64,000 nt of DNA, from the NCBI GenBank assembly GCA_003415625.1, contig PYIU01000003.1, forward strand, positions 1,550,001 to 1,614,000, read 5' to 3'. This document shows positions 1 through 10,830 of the stretch, piece by piece. Origin of the DNA: Aquanectria penicillioides. Its lineage: Eukaryota; Ascomycota; Sordariomycetes; Hypocreales; Nectriaceae. Under the pieces are notes generated by a model that was not told where the DNA came from, searched no databases, and saw nothing but the letters and a program-made list of their open reading frames with translations. Each line of letters starts with the position of its first letter. The stretch's first letter is position 1. Position numbers and translations under genes: made by a program.

Positions 1-1875
1 CAGAACTCCTGGGCGTTCCCATTTCCGTCGTCGACGAAGCTGTTGTTGTCCCGCTGGGGAGACGCTGGGCAGGACGATGCTGGCTCACTCGCGGGGAGTA
101 ACTGATTGAATCGTCTTCAAAGCCCCTGATCAAAGGAGAGCTCCCCAAATCGCCAGATGTGGGCTCAAAGACGCTATCAACAGGAGGCTCAGGGGCCCTG
201 ACCGTTGGCGACATTCGAGGGGAGTCTGACAGGTCAAATATGCGCTTTGTGTTAGAATTGTCACTCAGCAAGGTGCCCAAAAGACGCTGGTTGTCGGGTG
301 TATCGGGGTCAAAGGAGAAGTCATCTCTGAGAACCTCTACCATAATCAGATACGGTACCTTCTCGGCGCTGTTCAACACTGTGGCCTCGGCAGGATTCAC
401 GCGCACGATTCGATGATGGCGACTCTTTCCGGGGGCTCCATTCACTAAGGTGGGAGGGCAGATGACAGGGATGTCGACCTCGGCAGGGAGGTCCTGAGAA
501 ATCAGGGCGAGTTCGGCGCGAAGAGCGCTCATACGGGCAGGCTTCGGTACGAGGACAAGGCGATTTGAGATACCCTCCAACGCACTCAAAAACTGGGTCT
601 CGGATCTGAAGTAGTGTTGTCGCAGAAGCCTCGTCTTCTGAATTGGAGATAGTTCTGTCGCATTGAGAAGAGCCTTGGAGTGGTGGGAATGCCTCCGACC
701 AATTCCATCACCCGGTCTCGGCGACACGCCTGCCGACGCGGGTGCTGGTATGGGTGTCGTTGGTCTCGTGGCAGGCCGGGGTGACGGCAAGGGAAGGGAA
801 GATGTGCTGAGTCTAGCTTCCAGGGACTTCATCTCCAGGGCGGATGCCCTCTTTGTGTCGACAGGAGTCTTCGATCTTGCCACGGGAGAGGCTAATGGAG
901 AATCTGAGGTGCCCCGAGTCAACCTGGGAGGCTCTCTCGAAGGGTCCCTGGAGGGGTTTCTGGAACCCTTGGGGTCTGGTGCACTGAAGGTCCTCCCAGC
1001 TTCTCGTACACGCCTCGATCGCGAGCTTCCTGTATTGATCGTGTTGGCTCGGGCTGGTTTGACATTCTCCTTGGGTTCCTGAGTAATGTCGATCACCGGC
1101 TGCGGCTTGCGTGCTTGCGCAACAGCCAGGGGGCCGGCCCATCTAGGAAACATGGGCAAGGCGACACTCGCCAGCACGAAGCTGGACAAAACCGTGACAG
1201 GTAGTACATTTTCTTTGATCTTCTCATTGCGAGCGGTATCAGCCAGGCCAAAAACGATGTGCTGGACTTTATTATACACTCGGCGGCAGGTCTGGAAGGC
1301 TTCGGACTGCGGATTCGATGCGAGATCGTGGAGGTAGCTCTGGAAAAGCCAGAAGGTCTACATTGGATCGTCAGTCAGCTTGCCATCCAACTTGGGGCAG
1401 CGTCCCACGCAAGAGCTCATTCAACCCTTGATTACATACCAACAGCGCGGCCGTAACGGATTCCTCGCACAAGTCCAACAAAAACTCCTCCAGGGCCATT
1501 GACTCATTGTCGACGCTGATTATAAGGTGACATAGCTGCGGCAGGAAGAATTCAATGTCCTCGTAGGGGAACTGGCGCAGCTTGTTGCAGAGGACATAGT
1601 GAATCCCCACGTGGTCGGCGTAGCGGCTTCAGCGCGACAGGTGGCATTAGCAATTGCAACAAGACACGATGCGGCGGCGACAGAAGGGGTATCCGGGTTT
1701 GGATGGGCATGGTGATGGAAGCGCGGAAGAAAAGGCGACGGAAAAACGTCAAAGGGGTCTAGCTTGTACATCTGCGGGGTTGGTGAGGGACTCACGAGAG
1801 GTAGGAGACGGAGAGAAAGGGGTTGGAGTTGAAGACGTCGGACTCGAGGAATCTCTGAAGCAAGTCCCACGACAT
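1..1875 (-). CDS. PIK1: Phosphatidylinositol 4-kinase PIK1, N-terminal part (runs off left edge)
   Basis: Phosphorylates phosphatidylinositol at the 4 position; Pik1-type kinases act at the Golgi in secretion. Exons are 1796-1875, 1440-1626 and 1357 down past base 1, about 541 residues with no stop. The start at 1875 gives MSWDLLQRFLESDVFNSNPF, the usual fungal Pik1 beginning. The lipid-kinase-unique region follows in exon 2 (YVLCNKLRQFPYEDIEFFLP, then SVDNESMALEEFLLDLCEES). Exon 3 opens with TFWLFQSYLHDLAS and later holds the conserved RLLRQHYFRSETQFL and VPYLIMVEVLRDDFSF blocks, separated by a Ser/Pro-rich linker. Introns are GT-AG (donors gtgagt and gtatgt). The catalytic kinase domain lies outside the window. 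Family identification is secure; the exon borders are my reading. Confidence 0.93.
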
Positions 1876-3515
1876 TGGGTTACGCAGGGGAGCGAGCAGC
1901 AATGGGGATCGGCTGGCTGTTCGTCATCTAGCTTCTGTCGAGCTGGGATATGGCGGAGCAGGGGAATCGGAGTGATAGATGCGCGGGCAGAGAACGACGA
2001 GAGGAAGTCCAAGGTATTCGCATTTGAAGGAGTTGGTGATGAACCGTCTTGCTTGCACGGCGGGCTTGCAGGAGGCATCCGTAGTGGAGGTACCTACTGC
2101 TGTCCAGAGGCCGGTGGAGGCCCGCACCCAGAGGTGTCATAGGTCGCCCGCCCACACTTAGTCTAGGCCTTAGGTAAGGCAGAACAACAAAACCGCCCGC
2201 AAGCAGCGGGTGAAGTGGGCGACTCCAGGGAAGCAGACCCCCTGTAAGACCTGTAGGGCCATACGAACACGCTTCAACATTCCCCTTTATGTCCCCCCTA
2301 AGGACCCCAGAAGCACCCCCCGAACCCCGGGGGAGATCACCCATTCCCCCAAGATGTCGCTATTGTTTCCGCTTCTGGGATTCTTGAAACCTTGTTGGGC
2401 AGCTCGGAGATGGGTCGGCTCCATACTATTTTACTTGCTGCACAAAGCACGGAGGTGTTGACCTGTCCACAACGAACGGAACGGATATGAGACCGTTTGT
2501 GATTGAAGCGGGTACCGTTTGTGGTGTTGGTCCGAGAGGGTGTCCTAGGAAAACGGTGCTTCTGCTTGACATGACCCTTTAACCCCCCCCTGGGGATGGA
2601 TATGGCTTTTTACAGGCCATCGCCGTCCAAACCCAGAGTCGGTGAATCACTCGGCGCGCATTGTCACCTACGTCAGCGGTGTGTCGACCCCTCGACGAGG
2701 CGCATGTATCGTGCTGTACCTCATCAGAAGCCTGCATCCAACGGGCGGTCCTATGTCGTATGCATGTTCGCGCTCGTTGCTCTCAGCTTCTGCGAGCAGG
2801 CTATGCCAAGGTGGGGTTTGTCTCCGGATAACCGTCCACCACTCACGTGCAACCCGAACTCCGATAGTTGGTCTAGGGTAAGGGTGGGAGTAAATTTTTA
2901 ACTCAAGAAACAATGAAAAAAAAATCGAAAAGGGCATGACGTTATGTTACGAATCATAAGACCGTATAAGCAGCCATGAGGGTATACCTACGTAATTTGC
3001 ACATCTTGAAAGCGAGAGCCCATCGGCGACGGATGACAGGATGTTGAGCATTTCGCGTTCTCGAGATCATTGTGATGGCTATTTCGAACCATCAAAGTAT
3101 TGGGTTATGGAGCAACGCATTTATCACATTGGCCCATGACGAGGGAGCTACTACTACGTACAGTCTACCAAGGCGAGGATCAAGCAGATACCCCACAACC
3201 AAATTGACAGAACAATCAGAGTATTTTTTAATCAATCGTCACCCACTACCCAGTAGATGCCACAGAAGCATTCCAGACAGAGCAATAGACGACGAGAGAA
3301 AAAACAACCCATGTAAAGCTTTTTAAAAAAAAAGAACCACTTAGAAAAAAACTACAGGTGCCACCAAACATCCAGCTCAAGAGGGAATCCCTCTTGGCGC
3401 CCAACGCCGAGTGTATGCGGTCCCCTTGAACGCCATTTCGTCCTTGATCGTATCCTTCATAAATGCATACCGGTTTCTCTATTACCAAACACCAGACCCT
3501 GTTGGTCTGATAATC
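1876..3515. other. Intergenic, between PIK1 start and NC2-alpha stop
   Basis: About 1.6 kb with the PIK1 promoter at its left end and the 3' side of the NC2-alpha gene at its right. Open frames here (for example 1928-2344 minus, 1654-2142 plus) are low-complexity or overlap PIK1 exon 1 and its intron, and I recognise no family. No RNA gene seen. Confidence 0.6.
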
Positions 3516-4484
3516 TCAGACTTTCTTCTTTCTTCCTCCCCTAGTCCGCTTCTTTGGTTCTGGTACCTCCTCATCGCTGGAGCTCTCGGCCTTGGCCTTG
3601 GCCTTACTGCCTTCTTTCTCATTTTCCACACGCCCGACGATTTCTCTCAGGAAGTCCCACTGTTCATCTGTCTCGACCACGTGCTTCAGCATCGGGGCGG
3701 TGACTCGCTTGGACCCTTTCTCCTTGGCCACATCGGCACTTTTGGTTACCAATTGGATCATGAAGAGCTCAAGAGCCTTTCCGACTGCGATGGGGGTCTG
3801 CTGGGCAACCTTCCCGACTTCCTCGTCTGCCTGCATAATTCTCTTGATTCTTGCCGTAGGAAACTTGGTCTTGACGGGAGAGGGCTCGATCATAGGCGCC
3901 GGAGGTGGCGCAGCTTTGCGGGGTGGCATATCCGAGGAGTAGTGTGTGGTCGTCGCGTTCGGAGAGTGCAATAGGGCGCCAGAATCCAAGGGAGACGCGT
4001 ATGGCTGAGCGTGAAGTTGCGCTACACCTGGGTGCAGAGTTTGTTCTCCGTACGGAAGACCAAATGACGGCTGTGGGGGCTGTTGGGGATGGGCTGCTAG
4101 GAGAGAATGAGCTCCGTAGCCGAGGTGTGGAGGTAATGTCGGGTTGGCGTTATGAGGAAGATATTGTTGCTGCAGCACTGGAGAATAGTTTTGATATTCG
4201 GGTTTGATCGTGGGTTGCGGAGGCGGTGGCTGATGGTGAGGATGAAGGTGATAGTGGGGTTGATGGTGGGTGTTGTTGTTGTCGAGGTGAGCAGGCGGAG
4301 GGCCGTAAGAAGAAGAAGACGACGGACGACCGTAGGCTGGCGGCTCTGCTTTATACTCGACACTTAGGTGGCTGCCGACGGCTTGTGGATGAAGGAGTTG
4401 TTGCGGTGCGGGTTGAGTGGGGCCAGCCGAATAAAAGGATGAGAGGTCCGGAGACTTGGGCGCGTAGGTATCGTCGGCCGACAT
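3516..4484 (-). CDS. BUR6: Negative cofactor 2 alpha (NC2-alpha/DRAP1/Bur6-type histone-fold protein)
   Basis: NC2-alpha pairs with NC2-beta through a histone fold, binds TBP on promoters and modulates RNA polymerase II initiation in the nucleus. A single 322-residue exon. Residues about 206-284 form the histone fold, with KFPTARIKRIMQADEEVGKV and the NC2-specific end ETDEQWDFLREIV; this resembles Bur6/DRAP1 more than HAP5/HapE or Dpb3. The first 200 residues are Pro/Gln/His-rich and look disordered, and the tail is Lys/Arg-rich (a likely nuclear signal). This is much longer than yeast Bur6, as is common in filamentous fungi. The ATG at 4484 follows an A-rich leader (T run on the plus strand at 4485-4493). 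The family is confident; exclusive assignment to NC2 over other histone-fold dimers is an inference. Confidence 0.85.
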   Translation of the reverse strand: MSADDTYAPKSPDLSSFYSAGPTQPAPQQLLHPQAVGSHLSVEYKAEPPAYGRPSSSSSYGPPPAHLDNNNTHHQPHYHLHPHHQPPPPQPTIKPEYQNYSPVLQQQYLPHNANPTLPPHLGYGAHSLLAAHPQQPPQPSFGLPYGEQTLHPGVAQLHAQPYASPLDSGALLHSPNATTTHYSSDMPPRKAAPPPAPMIEPSPVKTKFPTARIKRIMQADEEVGKVAQQTPIAVGKALELFMIQLVTKSADVAKEKGSKRVTAPMLKHVVETDEQWDFLREIVGRVENEKEGSKAKAKAESSSDEEVPEPKKRTRGGRKKKV

Positions 4485-7389
4485 TTTTTTTTTGTAGCTG
4501 GCGGCGGTGGTGATTAATAGGTCGTGTGGGGCGCGGCGCGGGTCTCGACGGGGGTGAACGAGTAATGTTAGTCAGCCTGCAGAGTGACGCGAAGTGGACT
4601 TGGCAGAACTGCTTATAATGAAGCCTTACGCTGTTGGGCAGGCTTGGATGTCCCGCCTTTGTGGGTGGATGATTCAATGTTCGGGTGGTCTGACGATGCG
4701 TGTTTGCGTCAATCAAAGAGAAAGCTGTGCGTCGCAGTGCAGTATAGCGGGTGGCAATTTCTAGCCATCCAACTAATAAAACTGGTAGAGGGAAGTGCAA
4801 GTTTGTGTGAAGGGAAAGCGTGGGCGCGTGCGTGCAGTCCCTTTGTGCAAATTGGGTGCGACGTGATGATGCTTGGTTTGGTTTTCTTATCCTCTCCAGT
4901 TATGTGCGTCTTGAAACAGCGCAGGAACGACAAGGGATAAGGTGCTTTGGCGAATGTGGTGGGCGTGGATATCGCGGTGTAATACGATGCGCGACGTGCT
5001 ATGGTGCAGCACGATATGCTCAGGTCAAACCCCTGCTCGGGGGGGGGCTTTTTTTTTGGGGGGGGGGGGGGGGGGGGGGGGGGGAGGGCGATGGAGATGG
5101 GAAGGAAATGACGAATAAGTAATACTGCCCGGCTTAAATGGATTCAACCAAGCCTAGACCAGACCAGGCCAGGCCAGTGTCAGCTCTAGGCGGACTAGGC
5201 ACCCAGTCAATATTGGGCTCGATGGATTGGGATGGTTCACCTCTGGGTTGCCCGCTTGGAACAATCGTGCAGTAGCAGAGATAATACAAGAACTGTCAGC
5301 TGGAAGACTTCGCTTCGGTGCTGAGGAAACTGGCGAGCTAACAAAAAGAGCAGCTGGATAGCCTGCTAATAAGCTCGCAGCAGTGGGCCACGGGCCACGA
5401 TACAATCTCAGCTTCTGTGGCTGGGGATGACGATGTGGTTTGATGGACGTGATGTTGGGTGGGGCTTAATCCAAGATTGGTTGACCCCGGCCCCAAACAC
5501 GCCTACAACTCACAGGGAAATGTGCGAGAGAGTGTGTGCCTTGTGCCTTGTGCTCTTTGTGTTGTTCTGGCACCAATGTCTTGCCTTCTGTAAAAGACAA
5601 CACGGCGGATGGGGATGTGGCGCAAGCGGTTGGCTGCAGCGCCAGGGAGACGAGGAGTATGTATTGGGAACAAGAACTGTAAGATAGCCAGGCAACCAGG
5701 GGAGACGGAAGAGAACCAGAGATGCAGAGGGAAATTCTTCTATTCGTCGGCTAGGAGCAGCAAAGAAGTTGCAGTAGCTGTTGAAGAGAAAGCCCAAAAT
5801 TCTCATTAGTCTCACACAACTTCGTCGCCTTCTCACACCGGACCCTCTTGCGACAACCGAGATCCACTGTACACGGCTTCCGGCGGTGGACTCTGGGGTT
5901 GCGGGTCTGCGTGTAAGCGGGAAAATGTCAGGATGGCAAGGGGGCCGCGAAACCGAGGAATGGCAATAATCAAGCCCGATAAGGTCGACCGACCGAAAGA
6001 GAGAGGCAAGGATATTGCCGAATTCCCAGGGTAAAGGGGATCAAGGAGATGTAATATGGCTTGGACTGTGGAGTGAATGGGCCTGTGTCAAGGTGTGGTG
6101 GTGGGCGATCGCGATGTGACACGGGAGACACGGTACGTATGTGCGATCAGGGGTGCGCTTCGGGGGGTTCGGGGCGAGAGGACAGGCCAGCCGGCACTGG
6201 GCAGACGGCAGGTGGCGGAAAATGGGAGGGAATGCCGGCCGTTTATATGCGCGTCGCGGGGCGCTCTTTCTGACACACACCACACACCCCAAGTGAAGGT
6301 ACAACTTAGCTACAGGTACCTGGGGGGTTGCTTGAGATGTGCTCCTGCGCCCCGAATCAAGGGGAAGGAGGGGTGGATGGCGGATTTGTTTACGGAGCAT
6401 TGGGCACCATCCCGATTGGGAATGAACACTGTGCATCCTGTTTTGTCGCCTTAGCTCCTCCCGATCACACAAGTAGCTCGACCTCATCTCGTTGATATAA
6501 AGCTCTGATAGTTCAGCTGATCAACTTAGGGCGAACTTGGGATATCCTAGCTTCCAGTTGTGATCACAACATACTGTCACTATGGTCACTGTCGTCGCCT
6601 TCACTCCGGGACATTTCTGAAGACCTGCTCCAGGGTAACAATAGCTCTGATAAAAAGCACGGATCTGCGCGTCGGTACCCAGCTTCGCGCTCTGGTGGGG
6701 GCTCTCTATTTTCGTGTCGCAACACTCATTCCTCCTTGTGCAACGAACCCGCTGAATCATCTTCGTCTGAATCACACAAAAAGGTGGAACGCAAGGGATG
6801 GATGGGTACACACCATGCATGCATGCACCGAACATTTCGCTTGGGCATGGTCTGGATGCCTTACTGCAGCATGCTCCAGGCTCCAAGCTCCACACTCAGC
6901 CTTTCAACGCTGATTCAACATCAACCCAGCGCTTGGTGAGAAGAACTGGCTCGGCTCGTCGTGTTCGTCTGGCTGCCTCGGCTGCCTTTTGCTCGTGACC
7001 ATTGCCACCCTGGCCATTCCCTGCGAACCACTGCGGGATAGTCAAGCGGCCAATGCCATTATTGGGTGCCTGCCTGCCCCGAGGCTGAAACCTTTATTGA
7101 CCCCAAGTCAGACTTATCCTGAGTGCGAATTAATTTTCGGAACCACATCAGCAGTCAGCCATTCGGAAGTTCTAAATATCAGCAAACCTCTGGGTTTAAG
7201 CTCCATCATGGTATGATAGTTATCCATCTCTTCATCTCCCGCATCTGTTTCGTTCTCCCATGATGATAAAAGTTGAGCTTTCATTTTGGAGCAGGCCTGG
7301 TGGCAACGAAGCCGAGTCTACCTCAGGTTCCCGAGCCACCACTCTATGGCCCTTGTCTATGAAGTTTTTTACTTGATCTAATCTGACCA
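4485..7389. other. Intergenic 2.9 kb with a G27 tract
   Basis: NC2-alpha promoter side on the left and the esterase 3' side on the right. Contains the G9-C-T9-G27 composite tract near 5039-5084. The short open frames have no recognisable family or convincing splice structure. No tRNA or snRNA signature seen. Confidence 0.6.
5039..5084. repeat. Composite homopolymer tract G9-C-T9-G27
   Basis: G at 5039-5047, C at 5048, T at 5049-5057, then 27 uninterrupted G at 5058-5084. Such a run can form G-quadruplex structures and is also a likely place for assembly length error. Confidence 0.9.
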
Positions 7390-8840
7390 TCATTTCTTTT
7401 CCACACTCGATTTGCCGACCCCTAATGTTCGTCTTCTGATTTCTTTCACAGCAGCCCTAAGTCCCTGCAGCCTCTTGTCCTCTGTGCTTGACAAGAAGAG
7501 AGAGGCTACTGGCCAAGCATGGACCCCCCATCAAACTTTTGTCCTTCCACTTCGATTCCAATCTTAGCCTGCCGCTTTAGGAAGTCTTCGATATCAGGCG
7601 CAAAAACCTCTTCTTCTCCGAAGATGACGGAATAGCCCCGTTCTGGGCTAGCGGCTTTCCAAAGCTTGTCGTCCATGCAATTGCCTGGGGAAGCTGGCTG
7701 CTGCTGGACCATGGATTCGCCGGCATAATCGTGGGCGAATTTCCACAACGTTCGTCGATCGAGAAAGTCGCTCTTCGATGCATAGTGTAAATTCGACATG
7801 AGTGTTACCCATGGCGAGATCAGCGTCGCCATCCGTGGCACACGGAAGACTGGCCGACTGGAGCCGACTTGATTAGCTCGCCTTTGGACATTGACCTCCC
7901 TTCTTTCCATATCTCCAGCTTGTGCACCCAGCTCCAACAATAAGCTGAGGATCAAAGCACCACCGGCCGAGTCCCCAGCAACGCATACCTTGGAAGACTC
8001 CTTGACGACATCCAAAACATGCCTATAGCCCTCCAATGCCTCCAGGACCTGCCTGGGATAGACGTCATCGGGGACCAGCGTGTACTCAAGCGCGAAAATG
8101 GCCGGGTTGGTGAAACCGGCCTCAAGAAGTAAGTGGTGCCATACCATCAAAAATTCCAAGTAGAAGTAGCTTGATCCCATGCAGAAGCCACCGCCTGAAA
8201 TATGTGAGCAAGATTTCCAAGTCTGGAATAATTAGTCCTCCTACCATGTGCGTAGTAAAGAACAAAGTCGGGAGGGTTTTCAGGCTGGTGCATGATCCAT
8301 ATGCCTTTGGTTTTGATATTTCCCTTCAAGCTATCAGTCGGATCTGTCTTTTGTTGCGCGATGGGATAGCATACCTCCCCGACAGTATACTCTCGCCAGG
8401 GTGTGGGGTATTTCAAGTATCCATGGCGGAGCATTCGCCAACGCAGGAAGGGTATCGCCACATATCTAGAGAAGAAAACCCGAGATACATGCGGCGGAAT
8501 GGCCTTAAAGGCGTACCGAACGCAGCGAATGACGAGGTCTTCGAAGATGGTTGAACCCTGAACAAAAGCAGTCTGTCGGGCTGAGTTGGTGAAGTAGCGT
8601 TCCTGAACGAACTGATATGGGAGTTTGAACACTGTCTGACATGTGAGCGTGATGATTTCAGGGGAAAACTCGCCGAATACGTGAGTGGTAAAAAGGAAAT
8701 GGGGCATGACCGACATAGAAATGGCAAGGCCTTGATGCCAACAATTAATGTTCCAATGACTCCAACATTCCATAATATTTGGGGGAGAGAAGGATGCAGA
8801 AAACAAGGCAGTCAATGAGACTGATGGGGCCGAGGATCAT
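7390..8840 (-). CDS. Alpha/beta-hydrolase esterase, HSL-like (HGGG / GDSAGG), with two apparent frameshifts
   Basis: Likely hydrolyses carboxyl or steryl esters at a membrane. Exons 8715-8840, 8245-8631 and 7390-8194; about 439 residues if both frame breaks are repaired. The N-terminus (MILGPISLIDCLVF...) is a hydrophobic anchor. The oxyanion motif HGGG is created across the exon 2/3 junction, and the nucleophile elbow GDSAGG is intact. An acidic residue near FGEEEVFAPDIEDF fits the catalytic Asp region. As written, exon 1 stops early after the G5 run at 8781-8785, and exon 3 stops at 7506 after the C6 run at 7524-7529. One more base in each run restores the conserved ALPFLLFKLPYQF junction and a C-terminal VHAWPVASLFLSS segment with the catalytic His. 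The first intron has an unusual gtcggt donor. Substrate unknown. Confidence 0.8.
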
Positions 8841-9552
8841 GGTGGGAAGTACTGGACTTGGACAATAATGAGGGGCAATATGGCTCAAGAGTTGAACGCC
8901 CTCCGGCGGTGGATGGATGATGTTATATTCCAGAACTCTGGCGTCGATGGAACGCTGAGAAGATTGGAACAGGTAATAGAAGGAGTAAGGCTCTCTGAAA
9001 GAAAAAAAGAAGAGAGTTTGTCGCAATTGCACCCTGGTTGTTTGACGCGTCGCGCTGTTGGAAGGGGGGCCGATATCGTATGTAGGGACGTAGCTATCTA
9101 GGTAGGTTGAGGTAGTACAAGGCTATCTCGGCGCAACTCACCACTCTCGTGAACATATGAAAGACTTAGGCTAGCACAATAAAGTATTTCACGAGGGAGG
9201 GAACGCTGAGCCGAGGCGTATATTGACGTAATTGAGGCTCAAGAGCAGCTCTGCTCTGCTCTAGGAGCTCGGTTGGAACTTGGTGGCTCCTCGCTGACAT
9301 AAGCCGGTTCGCTCCTTACACCGCACCTCGAGTGTAATACTTTGCTACGTTTCCATCCTAAATGGGTCGACAAAATCTGCTCGAGAACCCCAGCTTCTAC
9401 TTTTACGCGCATTGAGACGAGCAAAATTCCTTGTCCGAGTACCGGAGCTTTTGTCTGAGCCGAAAACCCTGGTCTGGTTCCGTTGTACTGCTTTTCTCAA
9501 CATCTTTATTGACCCCACTCCCCTCACTCACCATAAGCGACTACACGCCGCC
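8841..9552. other. Bidirectional promoter region (esterase / DUF3605 gene)
   Basis: About 710 bases between two divergent start codons. It contains AGGTAGGT-type motifs near 9099-9112 and no gene that I recognise. Confidence 0.55.
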
Positions 9553-10272
9553 ATGGGTGAGGTTCCTCCTGAGGAGGTGCCGTTTCCATTGACGGACGTG
9601 GACAAATGGGTCTTGTCACAGACAGACGAGGAGTTTCATTGCCACGACTGGGAAGAGCTTAAGGGTATCATTGGTGAGTAACTGAGGTATAATGGGCGTC
9701 ATAGACGTTAAATTATTGGCCTGCATGGGGGGTTAATTATATGTCATTGACTAACATTACGAATAGTGACGAATAATTTGTCTGTCTTGAAGCGGAAACC
9801 ATCTGACCTCCGCCGATACATGATGTGGACTGCGGAAACCAAGGCCGAATATGGCTCGATGTCCCAATTCCTTCTTGTCAATAGGCTGCCTAAGGCCTGG
9901 GGTGCGCCACCCTTCACTCCAGTCTCTACCGCCCGTTTGAAGACGCCTCTGACTATAGCGTCTTGGTTAATGATTGGCCGTACGGACTTGAGCCGGACAT
10001 TCGACACATCGTGGTGTGGTCGCGTACTATTATTCCCAGACCCTGCGACTGGAGACATGACACCGGAGAGCAGGGCCTCGTGTGAAGCCTTTGTTAAGAA
10101 ATACTTTGCCGACACTCTCGGACTAGATGGGGCGAGCCGGGTTCTTTGGTTCAAGAATTGGGTGGCACTGCAGAGCGTACGCGCCTTGGAGCATATCCAT
10201 GTGCTGGTACGGAATGTCGATGACGACACAATAGAGCAATGGACAGGAGAGCGACCACGACCAAGTGCTTAG
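9553..10272 (+). CDS. DUF3605 / N-acetylglucosamine-induced protein 1-like
   Basis: DUF3605 proteins are fungal and include Candida Ngi1; their biochemical role is not established. Exons 9553-9673 and 9767-10272, 208 residues. The start gives MGEVPPEEVPFPLTDVDKWV; the junction yields GIIVTNNLSVLKRKPSDLRR, as in the family, followed by GSMSQFLLVNRLP. Between about 9935 and 10035 the family motif NDWPYG and the following IRHIVVW lie in the +1-shifted frame, not in the open frame. Two compensating single-base differences (one base missing at the C3 run 9932-9934, one extra at the C3 run 10035-10037) explain this, so the open frame runs through with about 35 wrong residues. It sits tail-to-tail with SND2, 72 bases apart. 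Confidence 0.8.
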
Positions 10273-10344
10273 AGGTCTGCACCAACTAGATGGCCATTAA
10301 TTGGCAGGCAGACATTAGAGACCCCGATCAATAAAATAAATCGC

Positions 10345-10830
10345 CTAGGCAGCCCGACGCGACCTGCGATTTCCCTGAGGAACGGCATCACCGGCGCCGG
10401 CACCCTGCAACTCAGCCATCTTCTGCTTACCCATGCCCAGTAGCCCAGAGCCCAGGTAGATGCCATAAGCAGGGACGATGACCCAGAGAAGCCAGCCCCA
10501 TTTGCCGAAGATGATGGCGAGGATGGTGGATGCCCAGGTGACCCAGATGACGTCGAACATGTACTCGGTCAACCCAGCAGCGGCGAGGTCCTCGCCAGCG
10601 GAGCGAAGCGCCTTGGTGGCCGGGTCATACTTGGGGCGACCCGAGACCTCCAGAACGTACTGACAGATGAGAGCTGGAGTAGCAAGGAGACCGTAGAGCC
10701 AGAGTGAACGAGAGCGGAAAAGGAAGTGGGAGAGGAGGAAGAGCCCGTTGACGATGAGAGATCCAATGTGGAGGTTGTTGAGGGCGGCCGCATTGGACTT
10801 TGCGCGGTCCTTCTTCGCCTTTTGCGCCAT
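10345..10830 (-). CDS. SND2: SRP-independent targeting protein 2 (Snd2 / TMEM208, DUF788)
   Basis: Snd2/TMEM208 is an ER membrane protein that helps insert proteins with central or C-terminal membrane segments independently of SRP. A single 161-residue exon. The start MAQKAKKDRAK at 10830 is preferred over the upstream in-frame ATG at 10917, because family members begin with this short Lys-rich stretch. The NNLHIGSLIVNGLFLLSHFL helix follows, then a second membrane pair, the YDPATKALRSAGEDL loop and the FDVIWVTW helix, with an Arg-rich cytosolic tail. No frame problems. Confidence 0.9.
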   Translation of the reverse strand: MAQKAKKDRAKSNAAALNNLHIGSLIVNGLFLLSHFLFRSRSLWLYGLLATPALICQYVLEVSGRPKYDPATKALRSAGEDLAAAGLTEYMFDVIWVTWASTILAIIFGKWGWLLWVIVPAYGIYLGSGLLGMGKQKMAELQGAGAGDAVPQGNRRSRRAA

